Below are positions 1 through 8,262 of a stretch of 12,956 nt of DNA, in pieces. The position numbers were made by a program, and so were the translations under genes. Source of the DNA: Chitinophagaceae bacterium (GTDB lineage: Bacteria > Bacteroidota > Bacteroidia > Chitinophagales > Chitinophagaceae); the NCBI GenBank assembly GCA_947481355.1, contig CANKGM010000033.1:1-12956 (forward strand), in the 5' to 3' direction. Below the pieces are notes generated by a model. It searched no databases, was not told the origin of the DNA, and was given only the letters and a program-made list of their open reading frames with translations. Each line of letters starts with the position of its first letter. The stretch's first letter is position 1.

Positions 1-170
1 ATTTCTTCGCCTTGCTCTCCAATGATGCCCGTAAAATCTGGACCAGCGATGAAAAAAGAATGGCGAATGGATGGTTTAGGATCAGTAGGTATATCACGTG
101 CAGACAAGCCAAATACTACCATTAATAATGCGATAGGCAATACATAAATTCTAGATCGTGAAGAGAGCAT
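1..170 (-). CDS. Secreted protein, N-terminal fragment (possible beta-propeller protein)
   Basis: Only the first 56 codons are in the window; the gene runs off the left edge. It starts at an ATG on the complement of 168-170. Residues 1-24 look like a signal peptide: an Arg-containing start, a hydrophobic core (IYVLPIALLMVVFGL) and a small-residue end (SA). The mature part begins RDIPTDPKPSIRHSFFIAGP and continues through FTGIIGEQGEE. This HSFFIAGP...GIIGEQGEE pattern resembles the first blade of secreted PQQ-like beta-propeller proteins found in Bacteroidota and Planctomycetes, but that is recognition from a short stretch and is tentative. It lies 22 bases downstream of the DUF1501 gene on the same strand, with no Shine-Dalgarno sequence or terminator visible between them, so it is probably the third gene of that operon. 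The gene call is fairly sure; the product is not. Confidence 0.65.
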   Translation of the reverse strand, partial: MLSSRSRIYVLPIALLMVVFGLSARDIPTDPKPSIRHSFFIAGPDFTGIIGEQGEE

Positions 171-192
171 AATTGAGTTTTTAAATTAAAAG

Positions 193-1659
193 TTATGCAA
201 GAATATCCTTAACAACATTTCCATGTACATCAGTCAATCTAAAATCCCTTCCACCGAAGCGGAAGGTCAACTGCTTATGATCCACACCTAATAAATGAAG
301 CATGGTGGCATGTAAATCATGTATAGTAACTGGATTATCAACAACACGGTATCCATAATCATCTGTCGTTCCAAAAATGGTTCCCCCTTTCACACCACCT
401 CCTGCCATCCACATGCTGAATGCAGACGGATTATGATCTCTACCATCATCACCTTGTGCAAAAGGTGTTCTACCAAATTCGCCAGACCATACCACCAATG
501 TCTCATCCAATAAACCCCTTAATTTCAAGTCTTTCAATAAACCAGCAATTGGTTGATCAACGGCATGAGCATTGCTTTCATGACCCAATTTTAAATTTGC
601 ATGCTGGTCCCATCGGTCTGCGCCATTGCCAACTGAAGGACAAGTCAATTCAATAAACCGCACACCGCGTTCAACCAAACGGCGCGCCATCAAACATTGT
701 GCTCCATAACTTCTTGTATGAGGATCTTGAGAATCTAATCCATATAATTTTTTAATTGCCTCTGATTCCTCTTTAAAATCTGTCAACTCAGGAATAGACG
801 ATTGCATCTTATATGCCATCTCATAATTTGAAATAGCAGACTCCACTTCATCAGCTGCACCCAATGAACTCAATAACGTTTTATCCCGACGCTTTAAAAA
901 TGCCAACTTTTCCTCTTGAATTCCTGCAATAGAATCAATTGGTTTTATATTGGCAATCGGCTCTGCACCCGTATGTAATATGGATGATTGAAAAGCGGCA
1001 GGAAGAAATCCATTTTTAAAATTATCTAGTCCACCAGGAGGAATCAAGCCTCCATCAAGCAATACATATCCAGGAAGGTTATTGTTTTCACTGCCTAATC
1101 CATAATTTACCCAAGCACCCATACTTGGTCTTCCTTGTAATCCGCTACCCGTATGTAAAAAATAATTTGCATTAGTATGCTCTGGGAAATTTGAAACCAT
1201 AGAACGAATGAGCGCCATATCATCAACACAGGTAGCAATATGAGGAAACAATTCACTCACATCCATACCGCACTCACCATGCTTGGAAAAAGACCAAGGA
1301 CTTTTTAATATCTTCCCTACATTATTAAATTGAGTAGCATCAACTTTAAACTTACTGCTTGGATCTGATCCATTTTCTTTTTCCAATCGTGGTTTGGGAT
1401 CAAAAGAATCCACTTGAGATACACCACCATCCATATATAAGAAAATAATATTCTTTGCCTTGGGTATGAATCCGGGAGCTATTGAACCACGTGTTAAATG
1501 ATTCATTAAATCATCTTTACCCTGTGTTGCATTTGAACAAGATGGAAGCAAACTTCCAAACAAACTAACCATAGCTACAGAACCAAATCCACACTTGCAT
1601 ATATCAAGCATTTCTCTTCGAGATACAGGTCGCTGAAATGGATGTTTATGGTGTGTCAT
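193..1659 (-). CDS. DUF1501 domain-containing protein (alkaline-phosphatase/sulfatase-like fold)
   Basis: A 488-residue protein of the DUF1501 family, whose members resemble the alkaline phosphatase/sulfatase superfamily and whose substrate is unknown. The N-terminus carries a Tat-like motif (SRREMLD, twin Arg at 14-15) followed by a weakly hydrophobic stretch to about residue 41, so export is likely by the Tat route, which suits a protein that binds cofactor or metal before export. Candidate metal ligands fit the superfamily: D77 in YMDGG, D351 and H353 in WDQHANL, D408 and H409 in GRDHN, plus the family hallmark WSGEFGRTP at 391-399 and H448 near the C-terminus. The length is normal for the family. 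The start codon lies one base after the stop of the cytochrome-containing gene (TGA-T-ATG), so translational coupling is likely. DUF1501 and DUF1553 genes are typically paired like this, especially in Planctomycetes, and presumably act together. Family call firm; the reaction is unknown. Confidence 0.9.
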   Translation of the reverse strand: MTHHKHPFQRPVSRREMLDICKCGFGSVAMVSLFGSLLPSCSNATQGKDDLMNHLTRGSIAPGFIPKAKNIIFLYMDGGVSQVDSFDPKPRLEKENGSDPSSKFKVDATQFNNVGKILKSPWSFSKHGECGMDVSELFPHIATCVDDMALIRSMVSNFPEHTNANYFLHTGSGLQGRPSMGAWVNYGLGSENNNLPGYVLLDGGLIPPGGLDNFKNGFLPAAFQSSILHTGAEPIANIKPIDSIAGIQEEKLAFLKRRDKTLLSSLGAADEVESAISNYEMAYKMQSSIPELTDFKEESEAIKKLYGLDSQDPHTRSYGAQCLMARRLVERGVRFIELTCPSVGNGADRWDQHANLKLGHESNAHAVDQPIAGLLKDLKLRGLLDETLVVWSGEFGRTPFAQGDDGRDHNPSAFSMWMAGGGVKGGTIFGTTDDYGYRVVDNPVTIHDLHATMLHLLGVDHKQLTFRFGGRDFRLTDVHGNVVKDILA

Positions 1660-1660
1660 A

Positions 1661-4660
1661 TCAATTTAAATAAATGAACTCTTTCAAATTAAATATAGAA
1701 TGAATATAATCCTTCCAAACTAACATCTCAAGATTACCCTTAACCCCTTTTGAAACATAGGTGTTTTTTAATTGCTTCAGGTACTGCTGTGCATCAGCAA
1801 TTTCATCATCGGAAGCATTTCGCGCAAGACTGCGTTGGTATACCCAATTAACTCTATCACTAAATTGATTCTGCTTTGTTGATAATAAATTTTTTGCCAT
1901 CACAGTAGCTTCTTGAATGACAAATGGATCATTAAGCAAAATCAATGACTGTGCAGGAACGTTTGTTACAGTCCTCCTTCCATATGCTGTAGCAGGATTT
2001 GGTCGATCGAATGTAGACATGACTGGATCTAAAAAGTTTCTTCTTACCTCGATATAAATACTTCTTCTTTTATCACCATCAATTGGACCAGAAGTGTCAG
2101 GCTTTCCTCGACCATTCATAAATGATGTAATATGAACGGGCACTGGTTTCCCATACATGGTTTGTTTTAACTCACCTGATGCAGCCAGCATAGCATCACG
2201 AATAGCTTCTGCCTCGAGACGACGCACAGGATAATGTGCAAGAAAAATATTGGAAGGATCTGTTTCTTTAGCGTTATCCTGTGCAACAGCTGATTGCTTG
2301 AATGCATCTGAAAGCATAATATCCCGGATCATTTTTTTAATAGAGTAGTGGTCCTGTTGAAATTTAATCGCTAAATAATCCAACAATTCAGGATGAGAAG
2401 GCAATTTCCCTTGCATACCAAAATTATCAACCGTCTCTACTATCCCTCTCCCAAATAAATGATGCCAAATACGATTAACCATAACCCTTGACGTAAGGGT
2501 ATTGCTAGGATCAGTAATAGCATTAGCCAATTGTAAGCGTCCACTTCCCTTCACATTAAAGTCAGGTGTAGAAACCTTAACAGCATGTATAAAGGCCCTA
2601 TTCACGGCGGTTGGAGATAACTGCATATGACTTCCACGGATGAAAACAGGACTATTTTTCCCAAACCCATCAACAACGCCATTGAAAAATTCTATTGAAT
2701 CTGTAAATGATTGCTGCAAGTGTTTACGAACCTCAAGCTGACTAATTAAAGTAGAAAATTGACGTTCTAATTTATTGGATTGAATAAGTGTATTGACAAA
2801 GCGGACATCAGACATTTTGCCATTATTAGCAGTCAACGCTTGCAATGATTCATATAAGTTATTATTCTGTTGAGGTATTTTTTTCGAAAAGGTCGATTCT
2901 ATGTTATACGTTATTGCATACTGCGCTTCAACATAACTGCCTTTCTTCATTTTGAAAACATGGCCTTCAAAAACCCCTGGTAAAATTTCTACGTACGCTT
3001 TATGGCCCTTCCACATTGTAACATCAAACACATATTTTTTAAAAATATCTGAATCAACATGCTGATCCATATTACCATAAATAGGATAAGAGATTAATTG
3101 AAAATTATCTATAACAATTCTAATGGACGCATTCATGCCAGCAGCCATTACACCAATAAAATTTTTATCAATCTTAAAATCTGGAGAACGGAGTGCACCA
3201 TAAATTCCAGTAGCTATCTTTCTGCTGGATGCTTTGCCTTCTTGTAAAGACACAAGTTTACCTTGTTCACTAAACACCGGATCTCCAAGTGTTGTTGAAT
3301 TACCAAACGCCATCCCATCTGATTTCCACCCACTCAGGTCTGCATTGGTAAAATCCCCCAACACAATAACATTAGTATCTATTTTAGTTGGTGCAGGTGC
3401 AACTTCCTTAGAATTCGAAGATGCTACATCACGTTGTTTAAACCAAGTTGTAATAACATGTTTACGGATAGAATCATTCAACAAGTTTAATTGCATGGCT
3501 TTCGGAATCGTTGCATTATTAGTTGCTGGGATAGGAGAGAAGCGTGTACCCTCCATGATTCCATAGAAAGAATAATAATCCTTTGCACTGATTGGGTCAA
3601 ATTTATGATCATGACATCGAGCACATGAAACGGTTAAGGCTTGAAATGTTTTTGCCGTTACATCAATCATGTTATCTATTCGGTCTGCTTCGTCTTTACG
3701 AATATCTACGGGACTATGTGTTCCCTCTGCCATGGTATAAAAGACAGTTCCAAGTGCAGACTCATTTATTTTCGTTTTTGAGTTAACCCTAGGTTTATCT
3801 AATAAATCACCAGCCAATTGCTCTCTTACTAATTGATCATAAGGCACATCATCATTGAATGCACGAATTAAATAATCGCGGTATCGCCAAGCACCAGAAA
3901 TAGTATAATCAAACTCATGCCCCTTAGTTTCTGCATATCGAACTAAGTCCATCCAATGACGAGCCCATCGTTCACCATATTGAGGAGATTGTAAATAGTG
4001 GTCAACTAACTTGGTATAAGCCTCCTTCGAATCATCTGCGATATATTTTTGGATAGCCTCAGGAGTTGGAGGGAGCCCCGTCAATAAATACGAAACTCGC
4101 CTAATCAGTGCATTCTTATCTGCTTGCTCCTGAGGGTCTAAATTATTTTCCTTTAACTTTTTTTCGATGAAATAATCAATCGGATTACCTGAATACTTTT
4201 TTGCCTCTTCAGTTTCATGCGGTGCAATAAACGCCCAGTAAGGCTTCCATTCAGCACCTTGGTCAATCCATTTTTTTAACAATGCAATTTCTCGTTCTGT
4301 TAGCTTCAATTTAGATTCAGGAGTAGGCATCATAACCTCGGGATCCTTATGATTGATGCGGTATAAAAGCAAACTTTTTTCTGAATGTATAGGATCAATG
4401 GCCTTTTCTCCATTTTTGGTTAACGCGGTTGCTCCTTCATAGGTGTCGAGGCGAAGGTTGCCTTTTCGGCTACTCGCATCTGGTCCATGACACAAATAAC
4501 ATTTTTGAACCAAAATTGGGCGAATATCATAATTGAAATCTACCTTGTCGGCAAGGGCAGGCGAATAGGATTGTTTACATCCAACAAAAGCATATACAAA
4601 AAATAATACAGCTCCTATCGTCAAAAAAATATGCTTATTTTTCATGCAAGTAACAGACAT
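1661..4660 (-). CDS. PSCyt1-DUF1549-DUF1553 (PSD1) c-type cytochrome lipoprotein
   Basis: A 999-residue exported protein with the Planctomycete-cytochrome architecture. Residues 11-28 form a lipoprotein-type signal (hydrophobic run ending FVGC, Cys28), so it is probably membrane-anchored and periplasm-facing. The PSCyt1 domain (about 43-140) contains a haem c motif, CYLCH (C54, C57, H58). DUF1549 (about 160-375) holds a second motif, CARCHDHKFDP (C346, C349, H350). A central region (about 380-665) includes a beta-rich part beginning VLGDFTNADLSGW, resembling a LamG/concanavalin-like insert. DUF1553 (about 700-970) shows the hallmark SRVMVNRIWHHLFGRGIV and RRLEAEAIRDAMLAASG. Two haems imply electron transfer, but the substrate is unknown. 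The first ATG is kept because TTAGG lies six bases upstream; an alternative ATG at codon 6 (4645) would also give a good signal peptide. It is the first gene of the left operon and is preceded by a candidate promoter. Confidence 0.9.
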   Translation of the reverse strand: MSVTCMKNKHIFLTIGAVLFFVYAFVGCKQSYSPALADKVDFNYDIRPILVQKCYLCHGPDASSRKGNLRLDTYEGATALTKNGEKAIDPIHSEKSLLLYRINHKDPEVMMPTPESKLKLTEREIALLKKWIDQGAEWKPYWAFIAPHETEEAKKYSGNPIDYFIEKKLKENNLDPQEQADKNALIRRVSYLLTGLPPTPEAIQKYIADDSKEAYTKLVDHYLQSPQYGERWARHWMDLVRYAETKGHEFDYTISGAWRYRDYLIRAFNDDVPYDQLVREQLAGDLLDKPRVNSKTKINESALGTVFYTMAEGTHSPVDIRKDEADRIDNMIDVTAKTFQALTVSCARCHDHKFDPISAKDYYSFYGIMEGTRFSPIPATNNATIPKAMQLNLLNDSIRKHVITTWFKQRDVASSNSKEVAPAPTKIDTNVIVLGDFTNADLSGWKSDGMAFGNSTTLGDPVFSEQGKLVSLQEGKASSRKIATGIYGALRSPDFKIDKNFIGVMAAGMNASIRIVIDNFQLISYPIYGNMDQHVDSDIFKKYVFDVTMWKGHKAYVEILPGVFEGHVFKMKKGSYVEAQYAITYNIESTFSKKIPQQNNNLYESLQALTANNGKMSDVRFVNTLIQSNKLERQFSTLISQLEVRKHLQQSFTDSIEFFNGVVDGFGKNSPVFIRGSHMQLSPTAVNRAFIHAVKVSTPDFNVKGSGRLQLANAITDPSNTLTSRVMVNRIWHHLFGRGIVETVDNFGMQGKLPSHPELLDYLAIKFQQDHYSIKKMIRDIMLSDAFKQSAVAQDNAKETDPSNIFLAHYPVRRLEAEAIRDAMLAASGELKQTMYGKPVPVHITSFMNGRGKPDTSGPIDGDKRRSIYIEVRRNFLDPVMSTFDRPNPATAYGRRTVTNVPAQSLILLNDPFVIQEATVMAKNLLSTKQNQFSDRVNWVYQRSLARNASDDEIADAQQYLKQLKNTYVSKGVKGNLEMLVWKDYIHSIFNLKEFIYLN

Positions 4661-4718
4661 AATTGACCTAATAATTCATTTAAATTAGTGAAAATTTTAC
4701 TCATATATAGCCCAACTT

Positions 4719-4751
4719 CAAAAGTAAAACAGACTAAATTTACCTTCAACA
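4719..4751 (-). promoter_or_regulatory. Candidate Bacteroidota-type promoter for the cytochrome/DUF1501 operon
   Basis: Read on the minus strand, TACTTTTG (4726 to 4719) matches the Bacteroidota -7 consensus TAnnTTTG exactly. A TGTTG (4751 to 4747) sits upstream with 20 bases between the two boxes, matching the usual -33 TTG spacing. The predicted transcript start is about 50-55 bases before the ATG at 4660. The match is by eye in an AT-rich gap of 118 bases, so chance occurrence is possible. No comparably good motif was seen for the divergent plus-strand gene. Confidence 0.45.
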
Positions 4752-4778
4752 GCATTTCTAAAATTTCAAATTCATCTC

Positions 4779-5786
4779 ATGGTTAACATTGGTATTCTCG
4801 GATTAGGTAGAATCGGGAAAATTCATCTCGAAAATCTCTGTACACGAATTCAAGGTGTTGAGGTAGTAGCAGCCATGAACCCATCTGAAGAAGGAAGAAA
4901 ATTTGCTGAAAAATTCAATGTGCCATTGATTACGTCAAATGCAGACGAAGTGATTAACCATCCTGCTATTGAAGCTATACTCATTTGCACTTCTACTAAT
5001 GTTCATGCAGATTATGTCATTCAATGTGCCAAAGCAGGTAAAGCAATTTTCTGCGAAAAACCACTAGACCTTTCTTTACAGAAAGTACGGGATACATTAG
5101 CCATCGTAAAACAAGCAGGCGTTCCCTTAATGCTTGCCTTCAATCAACGCATGGACCCTAACTTCCAAGAACTTAAACAATCTATTGTTGAAGGAAAACT
5201 TGGGCAACTTCGCTCCATACACTTTATCAGTAGAGACCCCGCACCTCCTCCAATACCATATATCAAAGCTTCAGGCGGATTGTTCATGGACATGACCATA
5301 CACAATTTTGATATGGCAGGCTATTTAGTAGATGACGAAGTGGAAGAAGTATTTGCAAGAGGATTTAACTTAATAGACCCAGAAATTGGAAAAGCAGGGG
5401 ATATTGATACAGGTTATGTTATGATAACGTTCAAAAATAATGTAACCGTAATTATAGAAAGCAGTCGTAATGCTTGTTATGGTTATGACCAACGAATTGA
5501 GGTATTTGGTTCTGAAGGAATGATGAAAGCAGAGAACCCGCTCAAAACAACGAATCAATTCATAGGCAAACACGGCGTTCAATTATCACGCAACCTTGAT
5601 TTTTTCATTGATAGGTATGAAGAATCATATCTTTTGGAAATGACAGCATTCATTGAAGCCTTACAGCAAAAAAAACCAATGCCCATCACAGGTGAAGATG
5701 GACTAAAATCAATGCTTCTAGCCTTAGCAGCAAAAAAATCAATGCTTGAAAATAGAATTGTTAAACTAAGTGAAGTAGATGTGTAA
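4779..5786 (+). CDS. iolG: Myo-inositol 2-dehydrogenase-like Gfo/Idh/MocA oxidoreductase
   Basis: A 335-residue cytoplasmic enzyme without a signal peptide, the usual length for the family. The N-terminal Rossmann domain has the dinucleotide-binding motif GILGLGRIG (residues 5-13). The catalytic set of inositol dehydrogenases is present: Lys94 in CEKPLDL, Asp171 and His175 in FMDMTIHNFDMA, with spacing close to that of characterised IolG. The C-terminal half also follows IolG closely (GDIDTGYV, YGYDQRIEVFGSEGMMKAENP, ITGEDGLKSMLLALAAKKS). Family knowledge predicts NAD-dependent oxidation of myo-inositol to scyllo-inosose. One oddity is the end of the second beta strand, AAMNPSEEGRK, where an Asp usually contacts the NAD ribose; here it is Asn34, so cofactor preference is uncertain. 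It is the only plus-strand gene, stands alone, and has no other iol genes near it; a related cyclitol or sugar substrate is possible. There is no Shine-Dalgarno sequence upstream. Confidence 0.85.
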   Translation: MVNIGILGLGRIGKIHLENLCTRIQGVEVVAAMNPSEEGRKFAEKFNVPLITSNADEVINHPAIEAILICTSTNVHADYVIQCAKAGKAIFCEKPLDLSLQKVRDTLAIVKQAGVPLMLAFNQRMDPNFQELKQSIVEGKLGQLRSIHFISRDPAPPPIPYIKASGGLFMDMTIHNFDMAGYLVDDEVEEVFARGFNLIDPEIGKAGDIDTGYVMITFKNNVTVIIESSRNACYGYDQRIEVFGSEGMMKAENPLKTTNQFIGKHGVQLSRNLDFFIDRYEESYLLEMTAFIEALQQKKPMPITGEDGLKSMLLALAAKKSMLENRIVKLSEVDV

Positions 5787-5798
5787 ATTCACTTACAC
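5767..5798. terminator. Possible bidirectional terminator between convergent genes
   Basis: At the convergent end of the inositol-dehydrogenase-like gene and the glucoamylase-like gene, TAAGTGAA (5767-5774) can pair with TTCACTTA (5788-5795), a perfect 8-bp stem with a 13-base loop. A competing 6-bp stem, GTGTAA (5781-5786) with TTACAC (5793-5798), uses the stop codon of the plus-strand gene. A T-rich stretch (5809-5820) follows, but not directly after either stem, and both stems are AT-rich, so the case is weak. Confidence 0.3.
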
Positions 5799-5811
5799 AA
5801 ACTGATAGATT

Positions 5812-7239
5812 TTACTTTTTAAATCCTGTACTTGAAAATCCAAGTTCTGTTAATCCTTTTTGTATATCAGGAATTTGCATAAAAAGTTGCCATAAGAGAC
5901 CTGTTCGATAATTTTCAAGCATCACTACAATAGGCCCTTGATCGATGGCTATATGACTTTTTGCATACCAATTGTGATGAATACTAAAGCCATCAACAAA
6001 ACCATATGGACTCCAAATTTTATTTCCAAGCTGATCATAGAAATACCTTAATGCTTCCATACTTTCTCTTGGAGTATAGGGCATAGATGAAATGGCAGCC
6101 GTAGGTTGAATTACACCAAAATCATTTTCCGGACTATGCGCAACATAGCCTTTGTAACTATCTCCTGCTGTTAATCCCCAGCATGTTGAACTATAGCCTT
6201 TATACTTCTTTGGATTTTCAATACAATATGCCCTATTGATTAATGTATGATTTCTGCCTTGCTCGAAATAATCATTGCCATATGAATCAGTTAATCCATT
6301 TGGATTGATTCCTTGAAAAGTATATTGCTCAAAAAATAATGGTCCCCCTTTATCTTTATCATAATTGCCTAATGGTAGCTTATACCCATAATAAGATTTA
6401 CCATTTGTAAACCCTAGACTTCCCGACCAGGTACTATCATATACTGCTCGGGAAATGGAATGGTATGGAGAAGAAGCAGCCATGATATAGGTTATCAAAC
6501 ACTCATTCCATCCCCATATAGGAAAATTCATATCGAAGCCATTATTAGGACTCCAATGCCAAAATAATTTAGCTTGATTGTTCGTGTGCCAATTCCAATT
6601 GGCCGTATTCCACATTTGTGTGATTCGCTTTCGCAAGTAAACTTCCCTAGGATCTTCATGATTGAAATATTCTCTTGCACATAAAAAACCCATTAATAAA
6701 TAAGAAGTTTCTACCAAATCCGCCCCATCATCTAATCGATCAAACTTGATGGTCTTACCAGTTTTACCATTCATGAAATGCGGATAAATACCATGATAAC
6801 AATCTGCATTAATTAAAAAATCTGCAATCTTCATCAATCTGCGAACTGCGGTATCCCTTCCTATCCAACCACGTTGAACGGCAACAATTGTACTCATGAT
6901 TCCAAATCCGGTTCCACCAACTGCACATGCATCAGGACCAAATTCAGTTCTACTAAAATTTGGCTCACCCCAAGCCTCATTTATATAATCCCAATAATGT
7001 TCAGCCAATACTGTATTACTTCTCTCCAAAGCCATCCCACTTATTGGATGTGCTCCATGCCAAAAAAATCGAAAGGTTTGACGCTGTACTACTTCAATTA
7101 GTTGGTCATCTGAAAGTCCCTTTATTATACCTACTGGAGCAATTGAATCAGGAAATGTTTTTTTTGAAGACTTTATTTGACCATTCAACTCCATTGAATA
7201 AAAAAATACAGATAGGGATATAATAATCAATCTAAACAT
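5812..7239 (-). CDS. Secreted glucoamylase-like protein (PF10091; GH144-related)
   Basis: A 475-residue exported protein counted from the ATG at 7239; the open frame reaches a TTG two codons earlier (7245), a less likely start. Residues 1-20 are a signal peptide (FRLIIISLSVFFYSMELNG). The rest is the glycoamylase-like domain (PF10091), an (alpha/alpha)6-barrel family. It shows the family blocks FRFFWHGAHPISG (56-68), AVGGTGFG (106-113), RLDDGADLVETSYL (168-181), WGWNECLITYI (242-252) and IDQGPIVVMLENYRTGL (432-448). Acidic residues D170, D171, D174, E177 and E246 are candidates for catalysis. Relatives include GH144 endo-beta-1,2-glucanases, first described in Chitinophaga, but the family also contains proteins of other or unknown specificity. 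It is therefore probably a periplasmic or surface glycoside hydrolase acting on a glucan, perhaps beta-1,2-linked. It lies 111 bases downstream of the DUF1684 gene on the same strand. Confidence 0.85.
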   Translation of the reverse strand: MFRLIIISLSVFFYSMELNGQIKSSKKTFPDSIAPVGIIKGLSDDQLIEVVQRQTFRFFWHGAHPISGMALERSNTVLAEHYWDYINEAWGEPNFSRTEFGPDACAVGGTGFGIMSTIVAVQRGWIGRDTAVRRLMKIADFLINADCYHGIYPHFMNGKTGKTIKFDRLDDGADLVETSYLLMGFLCAREYFNHEDPREVYLRKRITQMWNTANWNWHTNNQAKLFWHWSPNNGFDMNFPIWGWNECLITYIMAASSPYHSISRAVYDSTWSGSLGFTNGKSYYGYKLPLGNYDKDKGGPLFFEQYTFQGINPNGLTDSYGNDYFEQGRNHTLINRAYCIENPKKYKGYSSTCWGLTAGDSYKGYVAHSPENDFGVIQPTAAISSMPYTPRESMEALRYFYDQLGNKIWSPYGFVDGFSIHHNWYAKSHIAIDQGPIVVMLENYRTGLLWQLFMQIPDIQKGLTELGFSSTGFKK

Positions 7240-7350
7240 GTACAAAATTTTATAGTAATCTAATTTACATGTTTATACGAAGCCAACTACAATTATATAG
7301 CCTTAGCATCAGAATTTTGCATTGAATAAAATCAATCGGTAAAATGTAAT

Positions 7351-8247
7351 CTAAAAATGCACACTCTTTTCTCCGGCAGTAATGTCAATTGAAAGTATGT
7401 TTTGCTTAGGAGGTATAGGACATGTTGCAAAAGATGTAAATGCACAAGGAGGATTATATGCCTTATTAAAGTCTATATATGTAATCCCATTTTGATCAGG
7501 TTTAGGAACATACATAAATCTACCTGTATGATATGTTTCTATCCCATTAGTATTGTCACCAAAAATAACAAAGAAATCTCCCGTCCCTTCATCTAATGCA
7601 TCAAGGGTATAGGATACATTATTAATGCTAAACCTAAGTTTCCCAGGAGATTGTTGCTGAGTCGTTTGCCCAAGCACATTCGTTATAGCAATTGTAGAAT
7701 ACAAAGAAGGCTCAAAAACAGCTTTGATATTCCATTTGGGATCAATAGTATATCTATTGATATGTGTCAAAGCCTGTAAAGCTGGGCTATTTAAATCACG
7801 GAATCGAACACCAATTTTATTTTCCCTTTTTATGATATTCCATTTGAATGATTTGTAGGATAAAGATGGGTTGGATGCAGAATCAATATCAAATGCAGTT
7901 ATATGTTGAATTTTATTGTCCTTCAACATTACCTCATTGCCTTCACTAGTTATCCAATCGACTCTATTCGATGAAACGACAAATGTTCCTAAACGTTTAG
8001 GAAATTCTGAATGACTAAATACGATATCACTTGTAGAATCACTGCCAAATGTATTGCTACCTTCTTTTAACCAAAATAAACCAGCAAGATTGACCCAACC
8101 GTTTGCAGCCTTTAGTGCATCAATTCGTTTACCATCCCACAATTCAATTTCCTTTTTGTACGCTCGTTTAGAAACTTGTGCATTCAAGTCGTTTTTAGCA
8201 AAAAGGACAAAACAAAAAAGTATTGGAAGCGTATAACCTAATTTCAT
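7351..8247 (-). CDS. DUF1684 domain-containing secreted protein
   Basis: A 298-residue protein from the ATG at 8247. The open frame extends to a TTG at 8265, but that would place the signal peptide six residues in and overlap a promoter-like box, so the ATG is preferred. Residues 1-24 form a signal peptide (hydrophobic YTLPILFCFVLF, ending NAQ). DUF1684 is recognised from GWVNLAGLFWLKEGSNTFGS (50-69), an LGTFVV block (about 86-91), GRFMYVPKP (242-250) and the C-terminal signature DFNKAYNPPCAFTSFATCP (259-277), with two conserved Cys (268 and 276). Length is normal for the family. Its biochemical function is not known to me. The position between a phosphodiesterase/fucosidase block and a glucanase-like gene suggests an accessory role in carbohydrate handling, but that is inference from neighbours only. 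No terminator is evident in the gap on either side. Confidence 0.88.
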   Translation of the reverse strand: MKLGYTLPILFCFVLFAKNDLNAQVSKRAYKKEIELWDGKRIDALKAANGWVNLAGLFWLKEGSNTFGSDSTSDIVFSHSEFPKRLGTFVVSSNRVDWITSEGNEVMLKDNKIQHITAFDIDSASNPSLSYKSFKWNIIKRENKIGVRFRDLNSPALQALTHINRYTIDPKWNIKAVFEPSLYSTIAITNVLGQTTQQQSPGKLRFSINNVSYTLDALDEGTGDFFVIFGDNTNGIETYHTGRFMYVPKPDQNGITYIDFNKAYNPPCAFTSFATCPIPPKQNILSIDITAGEKSVHF

Positions 8248-8262
8248 CAATATGTATTTAGA

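Noticed and set aside
3234..3566. 110-codon plus-strand open frame inside the cytochrome gene
   Set aside because: It lies opposite a clear, family-matching coding frame, has no recognisable domain and no ribosome-binding context, so it is a shadow frame.
4735..4742. TAAATTTA as a plus-strand -7 box for the inositol-dehydrogenase-like gene
   Set aside because: The last base does not match TAnnTTTG and there is no -33 TTG at suitable spacing.
7240..7245. TTG start two codons upstream of the glucoamylase-like gene
   Set aside because: The ATG at 7239 directly begins a normal signal peptide; nothing favours the TTG.
7290..7297. TATAATTG as a -7 box for the glucoamylase-like gene
   Set aside because: It differs from TAnnTTTG at one base and no TTG box lies at the right distance upstream.
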